Origin: Pseudobutyrivibrio sp. UBA1225
GTDB lineage: Bacteria > Bacillota > Clostridia > Lachnospirales > Lachnospiraceae
Direction of reading: 5' to 3'
NCBI GenBank assembly: GCA_002309345.1
Contig: DBWZ01000017.1
Coordinates: 29,508-49,848, forward strand
Length of the DNA stretch: 20,341 bases
Shown here: positions 1 through 5,862 of the stretch, piece after piece
Position numbering within the stretch: position 1 is the stretch's first letter
Layout of the letters: the number at the start of each line of letters is the position of its first letter
Notes under the pieces: model-generated
Seen by the model: the letters and a program-made list of their open reading frames with translations, nothing else
What the model was told of the DNA's origin: nothing
Databases searched by the model: none
Program-made: the position numbers and the translations under genes

Positions 1-135
1 AAGTCTAGTTTGTGGAACTATTTTTGTAATCTTAAACATGTCCGCCAGGGACAAAGCATTCCCTTCGAATTGTAAAATCGACGCCCGGACACCCGATAGA
101 AGCTCCCTTTTGGCATTAATAAAATCTACAATCAT
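1..135 (-). CDS. Unidentified protein, N-terminal 45 codons (cut by window edge)
   Basis: An open frame begins at an ATG (133-135) and runs uninterrupted for 45 codons to base 1, where the window ends. An in-frame TGA lies two codons upstream, so this ATG is the natural start. The peptide begins MIVDFINAKRELL and continues with GVRASILQF and ALSLADMFKI, an amphipathic helical composition that reads like real protein. I do not recognise the family. The ribosome site is weak (only GAG just before the ATG). It is divergent from the pantothenate operon. A related but broken sequence lies at 20138-20270 in inverted orientation, suggesting a gene family present in several copies. It could also be chance, since only 45 codons are visible. 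Confidence 0.42.
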   Translation of the reverse strand, partial: MIVDFINAKRELLSGVRASILQFEGNALSLADMFKITKIVPQTRL

Positions 136-267
136 AGCTCAATTGTAATGAAGGTGCACCCTGCTGGTGGCAGTTGGAGGGGGCCGCGGCCGGGGCTAGG
201 GGTGCTAAAGGAGGGCCAGGGCAGCAAAGTATATGGGCGGCGGTTTGTTTTTATGGATGTACATGGG
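136..267. other. G-rich non-coding spacer with GC-rich inverted repeats
   Basis: This stretch is far richer in G+C than the neighbouring genes and strongly G-skewed on the plus strand. It holds a perfect 10-base palindrome GGCCGCGGCC (182-191). It also holds a two-part stem: CTGC (161-164) pairs with GCAG (221-224) and TGGC (168-171) with GCCA (215-218), separated by a small internal loop. An open frame spans 148-333, but it has no ribosome site and its composition is unlike a protein, so I do not call it. The block could be a structured RNA, part of the leader of the minus-strand gene at the edge, or mobile-element debris. Confidence 0.4.
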
Positions 268-296
268 TTTACTTTGGGGATTTGTAGTGCTATAGT
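268..296 (+). promoter_or_regulatory. Candidate sigma-A promoter of the pan operon
   Basis: A -35-like TTTACT (268-273) is followed after exactly 17 bases by TATAGT (291-296), a 5/6 match to the -10 consensus. The TGC just before it makes an extended -10. Transcription would begin near 302-303, giving a leader of about 119 bases before panG. This is the best promoter I can see upstream of panG, but it is judged by eye. Confidence 0.45.
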
Positions 297-304
297 GGCG
301 ACGG

Positions 305-398
305 ATGGTATTCGGGACGAAACTATACCGTAGAGCTTCTAAATTTTAAAGATATGGCCTAGTGGCAATGCTCGTATCTATAGGAACGAGACTGTTCC
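305..398 (+). promoter_or_regulatory. Structured leader of the pan operon (candidate attenuator or pan-motif-like RNA)
   Basis: The predicted leader starts with a hairpin: 305-311 pairs with 325-331 (GGTAT/ATACC core) around a 13-base loop. Further down, CTCGT (371-375) can pair with ACGAG (386-390), or GGAAC (383-387) can pair with GTTCC (394-398). These two stems share bases 386-387 and exclude each other. Leaders of pantothenate genes in Firmicutes can carry the conserved 'pan' RNA motif of unknown ligand; I cannot confirm by eye that this is one. The second stem ends 10 bases before the ribosome site. Confidence 0.35.
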
Positions 399-421
399 CT
401 CATTTTTAAGGAGGTGATGTC

Positions 422-1264
422 ATGAAGGTAGGATTTGTTGGCGCCGGCAAAGTGGGCTGCTCTTTGGGCAAGCACTTGGCAAGTAAGGGCGTTTCAGTCA
501 TCGGCTTCTATAGCCGTTCTATGGAATCAGCTGTTTCTGCAGCCGATTTTACCAAATCTAATTATTTTTCAAATTTAGAGACATTAATTGAAGAAAGCGA
601 TGTGGTTTTTATCACTGTTCCTGACGATTGCATTGGCGTTGTTTGGGATCAGATTAAAGACTTAAACATTGCCGGAAAAATGATATGTCATTGCAGTGGT
701 TCATTATCTTCAAAAATCTTTTCAGGTATTGAGAAGGCAGGAGCGTTTGGTTTCTCAGTCCATCCATTACTGGCTGTATCTGATAGATACGATTCATACC
801 AGGAATTTCCTAAAGCTTTATTTACAATCGAAGGATGTAGCAAGTGCTTACCAACTATGAAAGCATTTCTAGAAAACACGGGGCTTACTGTAGGTGAGAT
901 TGATGCCGAGAATAAAACTCGATATCATGCTGCTGCAGTTTTCGGCTCAAATCTTGTAGTAGCTCTTATGGCTGCTGCCCAGGAAGAGTTTGCAAAATGT
1001 GGTCTTTCTGACGAGATGCTGCATAAGGCAATCGAGCCGTTGATTCTTGGAAATGTACATAAGGTTTTAGCTCAGGGTGCAGTTAATGGCTTAACCGGTC
1101 CTGTAGAAAGAAACGATGTTGGCACAATTTCCAGACATCTTCTGGCTCTTGATTCAGAAAACAAGGACGTTTATCGAATTCTTTCAAAGAAAGCCATTAC
1201 AGTTGCTAAGGCAAAGCATCCAGATTCAGATTATAGCCAATTGGAAAATATACTTAATACCTAG
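422..1264 (+). CDS. panG: PanG-type 2-dehydropantoate reductase (Rossmann + DUF2520)
   Basis: Probably the NAD(P)H-dependent reduction of ketopantoate to pantoate, in the cytoplasm. The 280-residue protein opens with a dinucleotide-binding fold (GFVGAGKVG, residues 4-12) and has the Rossmann-like plus DUF2520 architecture described for PanG, the alternative ketopantoate reductase known from Francisella and some Firmicutes, rather than classical PanE. A HAAAVFGSNLVVALM stretch near residue 169 resembles the conserved helix of this family. Its place directly ahead of panB, with stop codon TAG overlapping the panB ribosome site, strongly supports the role. The start is fixed by AAGGAGGTGAT (408-418), an 11-base complement to the 16S rRNA tail, suggesting very efficient translation. 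Without the context it would only be called a Rossmann-like oxidoreductase. Confidence 0.78.
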   Translation: MKVGFVGAGKVGCSLGKHLASKGVSVIGFYSRSMESAVSAADFTKSNYFSNLETLIEESDVVFITVPDDCIGVVWDQIKDLNIAGKMICHCSGSLSSKIFSGIEKAGAFGFSVHPLLAVSDRYDSYQEFPKALFTIEGCSKCLPTMKAFLENTGLTVGEIDAENKTRYHAAAVFGSNLVVALMAAAQEEFAKCGLSDEMLHKAIEPLILGNVHKVLAQGAVNGLTGPVERNDVGTISRHLLALDSENKDVYRILSKKAITVAKAKHPDSDYSQLENILNT

Positions 1265-1273
1265 GAGGTTTGT

Positions 1274-2158
1274 ATGAAAAACACAGTCACTAGTCTTCAG
1301 GAAATGAAGCAACGAGGTGAAAAGATTAGCATGCTAACATGCTATGACTATTCTACAGCTTGTCTTATGGAAGAGGCTGGAATTAACGCAATTCTTATTG
1401 GAGATTCCCTTGGGATGACCATGATGGGTTACAGCGATACTCTTCCTGTTACCGTGGATGATATCATTCACCATTGCGCTAGCGTTTCTCGTGGACTTAA
1501 GGATACATTTCTTGTGGCAGATATGCCATTTATGTCTTATCAGACATCAGTTTATGATGCTGTTAAAAATGCTGGCCGTCTTGTAAAAGAAGGTCATGCA
1601 CAAGCTGTTAAGCTTGAGGGGGGTGCGTCAGTTTGTCAACAAATCAAAGCTATCGTAAATGCGGATATTCCTGTGGTCGCTCACATCGGATTAACTCCAC
1701 AGTCTATAAATGCCTTTGGCGGTTTCAAGGTACAGGGCAAGAACATCGAGCGCGCTCTTCAGATTCTTGAAGATGCAAAAGCCGTAGAAGAAGCCGGCGC
1801 ATTTATGGTTACCTTGGAATGCGTTCCAGAGGAGCTTGCAACTCTAATTTCTAAAGAGCTTACTATTCCAACTATCGGAATCGGCGCTGGAAATGGTTGC
1901 GACGGGCAGGTTCTTGTATATCAAGATATGCTTGGTATGTTCTCTGGCTTCAAGCCAAAATTTGTAAAACACTTCGCCAACATAGGTGAAGAAATGAAGC
2001 GTGCCTTCAGCCAATATGATGCCGAGGTTAAATCAAAGGCGTTCCCAGCCGAGGAGCACAATTTCAAAATAGATCCTGAGGTTATGGCTGCAGTTGAAAG
2101 TGCCGCCTCTACCAAAGAATTCAAGCTCAGTTTAGATTACGAGACAGAGTTAGCATAA
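1274..2158 (+). CDS. panB: 3-methyl-2-oxobutanoate hydroxymethyltransferase
   Basis: PanB transfers a hydroxymethyl group from methylene-tetrahydrofolate to 2-ketoisovalerate to make ketopantoate, the first committed pantothenate step. The 294-residue TIM-barrel protein carries the family motifs: LTCYDY (21-26), GDSLGM with metal ligand D44, VADMPF with D83, KLEGG with E115, AHIGLTPQ (136-143), and the catalytic glutamate E182 in LECVPEE. It is slightly longer than the usual 260-280 residues because of a C-terminal tail. The start has AGGAGG five bases upstream; the gap from panG is 9 bases and to panC 14, so the genes are one operon. Function is not in doubt. Confidence 0.97.
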   Translation: MKNTVTSLQEMKQRGEKISMLTCYDYSTACLMEEAGINAILIGDSLGMTMMGYSDTLPVTVDDIIHHCASVSRGLKDTFLVADMPFMSYQTSVYDAVKNAGRLVKEGHAQAVKLEGGASVCQQIKAIVNADIPVVAHIGLTPQSINAFGGFKVQGKNIERALQILEDAKAVEEAGAFMVTLECVPEELATLISKELTIPTIGIGAGNGCDGQVLVYQDMLGMFSGFKPKFVKHFANIGEEMKRAFSQYDAEVKSKAFPAEEHNFKIDPEVMAAVESAASTKEFKLSLDYETELA

Positions 2159-2172
2159 AGGAGATTTTCAAA

Positions 2173-3021
2173 ATGATTAAAGCTACAACAATCAAAGAAG
2201 TAAAAGAAAATGTCCGTGAGTGGAAAAAGCAAGGCTTATCTATTGGTCTTGTACCAACCATGGGATATTTGCATGAGGGGCACGCCAGCCTTATTGAGCG
2301 TGCACGCAGAGAGTGTGACAAAGTTATTGTTTCTGATTTCGTAAATCCGATACAGTTCGGCCCAAAGGAAGATTTGGCAACATATCCTCGAGATTTTGAT
2401 GCCGATTGCAAACTTTGTGAAAGCCTAGGCGCTGATTTAATATTCCATCCAGAACCATCTGAGATGTACCTTGATGGATTCCATTCTTACGTAGGTGTGG
2501 ATACCTTATCCACAGAGCTTTGCGGAAAGAGCCGACCTATCCACTTTAACGGTGTATGCACTGTTGTCAGCAAGCTTTTCAATATCTCTGAAGCTGACAA
2601 AGCTTACTTCGGCCAAAAGGATGCTCAGCAGCTTGCCATTGTAAAGCGCATGGTTCGCGATCTCAATTTCAACATTGAAATCGTTGGTTGCCCAATCATC
2701 CGCGAAGATGACGGTCTCGCAAAAAGCTCTCGTAACACTTACCTAAACCCAGAAGAAAGACAAAAAGCTCTTGTACTTCACAAGGCTCTTACAAAGGGTG
2801 AGGAGATGGTTCGAGGCGGCGAAAAGGACGTTAAGACTGTTGTCAAAGCAGTTACAGACATTATCGAGTCTGAGCCACTTGCTCGAGTTGACTACGTAGA
2901 GATTGTAGACTGGAACGAGCTTCAGAAAATCGATACCATCGACGGTCCTATCCTCACAGCTGTAGCGGTATACATCGGCGAAAAGGTTAGATTAATAGAC
3001 AACTTCATTGTTGAAGATTAA
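2173..3021 (+). CDS. panC: Pantothenate synthetase (pantoate-beta-alanine ligase)
   Basis: PanC activates pantoate with ATP and condenses it with beta-alanine to form pantothenate. The 282-residue protein has normal family length. It carries the nucleotidyltransferase HEGH signature (34-37) after VPTMGYL, the FVNPIQFGP loop (56-64), FGQKDAQQ (146-153) and the SSRN motif (185-188, KMSKS-equivalent). One oddity: the residue before FVNP is Asp (VSDFVNP), where most family members have Ile or Leu; this is a single codon and could be a natural variant. AAAGGAG nine bases upstream sets the start. Third gene of the pan operon. Confidence 0.96.
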   Translation: MIKATTIKEVKENVREWKKQGLSIGLVPTMGYLHEGHASLIERARRECDKVIVSDFVNPIQFGPKEDLATYPRDFDADCKLCESLGADLIFHPEPSEMYLDGFHSYVGVDTLSTELCGKSRPIHFNGVCTVVSKLFNISEADKAYFGQKDAQQLAIVKRMVRDLNFNIEIVGCPIIREDDGLAKSSRNTYLNPEERQKALVLHKALTKGEEMVRGGEKDVKTVVKAVTDIIESEPLARVDYVEIVDWNELQKIDTIDGPILTAVAVYIGEKVRLIDNFIVED

Positions 3022-3068
3022 AATCCAGTTTAGTAAAGGCTTAGAAATCTATAAGGAATAGGTGTTTT

Positions 3069-3458
3069 ATGAATTTGACTATGTTAAAGGGAAAAATACA
3101 TAGAGCCACTGTCACTCAGGCAGCTCTCGATTACGTTGGAAGTATAACCATTGACGAGGATTTGCTTGATGCCGCTGGTATCTTAGAATATGAAATGGTT
3201 CAGATTGTTGACGTTGAAAACGGAAATCGCTTCGAAACCTACACTATTGCCGGTGAGCGCGGAAGCGGCATGATTTGCCTAAACGGTGCGGCTGCAAGAT
3301 GCGTACAGATTGGTGACCATGTAATCATCATGTGCTATTGCAGTCTGGCAGCGGATGAAGCAAAAAATCACAAACCAAAGGTTGTTTTTGTAGATGATGC
3401 AAACAAACCTTCTCGCATCACAAACTACGAAAAACACGGTAGACTTGAAGATATGTAA
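3069..3458 (+). CDS. panD: Aspartate 1-decarboxylase proenzyme
   Basis: PanD decarboxylates L-aspartate to beta-alanine, the second substrate of PanC. At 129 residues it is of usual size. It has the self-cleavage site G24-S25 within DYVGSITID, from which the pyruvoyl cofactor forms, and the NGAAAR motif near residue 73 that is typical of the active site. It follows panC after 47 bases, the widest gap in the operon, with a weak ribosome site (AAGG and AGGTG upstream), so it may be translated less than the others. No PanM-like maturation factor is seen, in keeping with autocatalytic cleavage in Firmicutes. Confidence 0.96.
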   Translation: MNLTMLKGKIHRATVTQAALDYVGSITIDEDLLDAAGILEYEMVQIVDVENGNRFETYTIAGERGSGMICLNGAAARCVQIGDHVIIMCYCSLAADEAKNHKPKVVFVDDANKPSRITNYEKHGRLEDM

Positions 3459-3462
3459 GAAA

Positions 3463-3483
3463 GAGTTTTGCTACGCAAAACTC
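3463..3483. repeat. Perfect 9-bp hairpin after panD
   Basis: GAGTTTTGC, a three-base loop TAC, and GCAAAACTC form a perfect stem five bases after the panD stop codon. There is no T-run behind it, so it is not a classical terminator. It may protect the 3' end of the pan transcript. Confidence 0.6.
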
Positions 3484-3494
3484 CAGCAGTGCGA

Positions 3495-3533
3495 GGCGAC
3501 ATTTGCTGTAAGCAAATAAATTCTTCTGTCGCC
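3495..3533. repeat. Nested hairpin in the panD/MCP convergent spacer
   Basis: An outer stem GGCGAC (3495-3500) pairs with GTCGCC (3528-3533). Directly inside its 5' arm sits a perfect inner hairpin, ATTTGCT, GTA, AGCAAAT (3501-3517). Ten unpaired bases lie between the inner hairpin and the closing arm. No T-run follows. Role unknown. Confidence 0.5.
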
Positions 3534-3546
3534 GAGACACATATTT

Positions 3547-3565
3547 CACACGAAGTGTGTTTTTT
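3547..3565 (+). terminator. Rho-independent terminator of the pan operon
   Basis: CACAC, loop GAA, GTGTG (3547-3559) is followed at once by six T. The stem is short (5 bp) but the loop and T-run are ideal for termination of plus-strand transcription after panD. Confidence 0.7.
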
Positions 3566-3608
3566 ACCTTAAAGGAGATTGCAAAGCAATTTCCTTTAAG
3601 GTAAAAAA
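3560..3608. repeat. 23-bp near-perfect hairpin between two convergent terminators
   Basis: Bases 3560-3582 pair with 3586-3608 around the loop AAA; all 23 pairs form, with a single G-T wobble (3577/3591). The T-run starting the left arm is the T-tract of the panD terminator, and the A-run ending the right arm is (on the minus strand) the T-tract of the chemoreceptor terminator. It is not itself a standard terminator, because the T and A runs are inside the stem. Confidence 0.75.
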
Positions 3609-3651
3609 AGCAACCATAGCGGCACTCCTTTCTGTACCGATATGGTTGCTT
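3603..3651 (-). terminator. Rho-independent terminator of the Cache-HAMP chemoreceptor gene
   Basis: On the minus strand AAGCAACCATA pairs with TATGGTTGCTT, then, after one T/C mismatch, CGGTAC pairs with GTGCCG around an 8-base loop, giving a stem of about 17 pairs. It is followed by seven T. It lies 18 bases after the stop codon of the chemoreceptor gene. Confidence 0.85.
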
Positions 3652-3668
3652 AAAATATAAATAAACCT

Positions 3669-5690
3669 TTATTTAAAGAATTCCATTTCGCCATTGAGTT
3701 TATCAGCTATATCCTTCAGGCCATGAGCTGACTCTGCCAATGTCGCTACTGTTGCTGACAGTTCTTCTACTGCTGCATTTGTAGTTTCAGTGGATGCCGC
3801 ATTCTCCTGAGATATTGCTGAAAGCGAGGTCATTGCTTCTGACACAACCGTATTTGATTCCACGCAGGTTGTTGCATCGCCAGCAATTGTCCTTACTCCA
3901 AGTACCGTTTCTTCAATATCTGATAACATACCCTGTACCGATACTAGAGTTTCTCCTAAGGCATTCTGCTGCTCGATATTTCCATCCCTAACCAAATCTG
4001 CTGCTTTAACAGCCTGCTCTGCCTCTTGCAAAAGAACATCCATAACCTTACGGATTTGCTCGGCCATGTTATCAGAATCATCTGCAAGCTTTCTAATCTC
4101 TTCAGCAACTACCGCAAATCCTTTACCTGCCTCACCGGCTCTTGCTGCCTCTATGGAAGCATTAAGCGATAGCAAGTTGGTTTGCGCTGCAATTCCAGAT
4201 ATACCTTCGACCTGCTCATTGATATCACTTACAGCCTTTTGTGTAGCCTCGATAGTTCTTGTGATTTCTTCAATCTTCTTGGTCATCTCGCTACTTGAAT
4301 CCTGAAGATTAGTAAGGGAACGACTAGATTCTTCCGAAGCATCCTTCATTCTTGTTGCGATATCCTTCATATCATCTGCAGATGACTGAACGCCACCAAC
4401 TGCATCTGTTATCCTTCCAACGCTCTCTGCAGCTTGTTGAATTTCCTCGGCCTGCTGAATTGCTCCAGTTGCGATTTCCTGTACTGAGTTTGTTACACCC
4501 TCTGCTGAGCCTGCAATCTGCGAAGCCATGTGTGATAATTTTTCAGAAGAATGACCAACAGTATTTGCAGTTTCTTTAATATGTCCTACAATCTCGTTTA
4601 GCTTTTCTATTAACGAATTGGTATTACGAACAATTACACCAAATTCGTCCTTTCGTTTTGCATGGCCTTCTATCCGTCTAAACTTACCATCCGCAAGCTC
4701 TGAAAGAGAATTACTAACCGCAAGTATCGGTTTCGTAAATCCGTTTGCCAAAAGTACTGCAAATACTGAGCCTAAGATTAACAAGAATACACCGATTGAA
4801 ATGATAAAATATGCGCTACGTCTCGATCTTGCAAGAATATCCTTCTCGCTATATGCAACACACAGAGTGAAGTTTGAAATCGGTTCACGGACGTAAATTA
4901 TATATTCATTAAGTCCATTGTAATCAGATACAAAGTATCCTTCCTCCTTGTCTGAGTTTGCAAATGGAGCATCTGCATAGTTTTGTGTCTCTGATTCAGG
5001 AGAAATAGAATACTGAGAATGAGCTGCCAAATCAAAATTTCTATCTACAAGGAATCCATTGTCACACTCCGACTGCAAAAGTGAATGAAATACATTCAAA
5101 TCGAAGGTTCGATGAACCACACCGATAACCTGATTTGATGCAGGGTCTATGATAGGTCCCGCAATACAAAGCATTCTGACGCCGGATGAGGTACTGACAA
5201 TAACATTGGAAACATTGAAATTTCCAGCCATGGCTTCTTTAAAGTAGTCTCGTTCTGAGATATCTACCAGTTTACCGCTATCACTTCTAAGAAGCTGCAT
5301 TCCATCAGGGCCTGTTATAACCATCGTATTACCATCATTGAACTCTTTGTTCACGGCCTTCATATGGTTCAAGATAACTGAAGTATCAACCAGATTTCCC
5401 TTAATGAAATCAATGGTTGTCGGCGCAGACGCAAATGCTGCGAGGGCCTGCTTATGTCCCTCCATCACTTGTCCGATTTGTGAGCTTAAATACCATCCCT
5501 GCCACTCAAGAATATCTACTGCGTCACTTTTAGCCTTGTTACTAGAAGAATAAAAACTAATGGCAACAGCAACAATCAGTGGCAATGCTGAAACTGCAAG
5601 GGTCGCCAAAAATAGCTTTCTTCTAATACTATCCTTTCTGGCAACAACAGGCTTTGCCTTAGCTTCCGAATTTTTCTTAACTCCTATCAT
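3669..5690 (-). CDS. Methyl-accepting chemotaxis protein, dCache-HAMP type
   Basis: A membrane chemoreceptor that would control CheA/CheW and so flagellar rotation. In order (673 residues): a basic N-terminus, a first membrane helix (about 27-46), an extracellular double-Cache sensor (about 50-285, with a RDYFKEAMAG signature near 147), a second membrane helix (about 293-315), HAMP (about 316-370), and a coiled-coil signalling domain whose hairpin tip AAQTNLLSLNASIEAARAG is near residue 500. It ends without a CheR-binding pentapeptide, as is common outside proteobacteria. An in-frame GTG lies six bases further upstream, but AAGGAGG sits 8 bases before the ATG at 5690 and only 2 before that GTG, so I chose the ATG. 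The ligand cannot be read; the R-x-W-Y amino-acid motif of some Cache domains is absent. Confidence 0.93.
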   Translation of the reverse strand: MIGVKKNSEAKAKPVVARKDSIRRKLFLATLAVSALPLIVAVAISFYSSSNKAKSDAVDILEWQGWYLSSQIGQVMEGHKQALAAFASAPTTIDFIKGNLVDTSVILNHMKAVNKEFNDGNTMVITGPDGMQLLRSDSGKLVDISERDYFKEAMAGNFNVSNVIVSTSSGVRMLCIAGPIIDPASNQVIGVVHRTFDLNVFHSLLQSECDNGFLVDRNFDLAAHSQYSISPESETQNYADAPFANSDKEEGYFVSDYNGLNEYIIYVREPISNFTLCVAYSEKDILARSRRSAYFIISIGVFLLILGSVFAVLLANGFTKPILAVSNSLSELADGKFRRIEGHAKRKDEFGVIVRNTNSLIEKLNEIVGHIKETANTVGHSSEKLSHMASQIAGSAEGVTNSVQEIATGAIQQAEEIQQAAESVGRITDAVGGVQSSADDMKDIATRMKDASEESSRSLTNLQDSSSEMTKKIEEITRTIEATQKAVSDINEQVEGISGIAAQTNLLSLNASIEAARAGEAGKGFAVVAEEIRKLADDSDNMAEQIRKVMDVLLQEAEQAVKAADLVRDGNIEQQNALGETLVSVQGMLSDIEETVLGVRTIAGDATTCVESNTVVSEAMTSLSAISQENAASTETTNAAVEELSATVATLAESAHGLKDIADKLNGEMEFFK

Positions 5691-5797
5691 CCCCACAGCC
5701 TCCTTATACTATTTGGCTCCCCCTTTAGTATTTCGTATATAAATTCATTGTACTATGTTTCTCAATTACCTTTGTGCTATTTATGTGAAAAAATTCC

Positions 5798-5837
5798 AAA
5801 AAAAGAAGGACTCTGGCTATTTATCCAAAATCCTTCT
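5798..5837 (-). terminator. Rho-independent terminator of the C11 peptidase gene
   Basis: On the minus strand AGAAGGA plus TTTTGG pairs with CCAGAG plus TCCTTCT (13 pairs including G-T wobbles) around an 8-base loop, followed by seven T. It starts 25 bases after the peptidase stop codon and ends the chemoreceptor/peptidase transcript. Confidence 0.88.
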
Positions 5838-5862
5838 ATCCTGCACATTCTATAAGAAATTA

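Noticed and set aside
148..333. Open frame of 61 codons on the plus strand upstream of panG
   Set aside because: No ribosome site, biased Gly/Arg composition caused by the G-rich island, and it runs over the predicted pan promoter and the start of the leader.
4100..4200. Near-identical DNA in three chemoreceptor genes as a repeat element
   Set aside because: The similarity follows the conserved protein tip (also near 8700-8790 and 14280-14370), so it is paralogy, not a mobile repeat.
4066..4305. Plus-strand open frames opposite the chemoreceptor hairpins (also 8518-8778 and 13956-14363)
   Set aside because: They are mirror images of the conserved receptor hairpin codons and appear at the same place in all three receptors, without ribosome sites.
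5691..5797. Motility sigma factor (SigD-type) promoters before the chemoreceptor genes
   Set aside because: Searched by eye upstream of all four receptor-type genes; isolated TAAA or TATAAT words occur, but none with the partner box at correct spacing.
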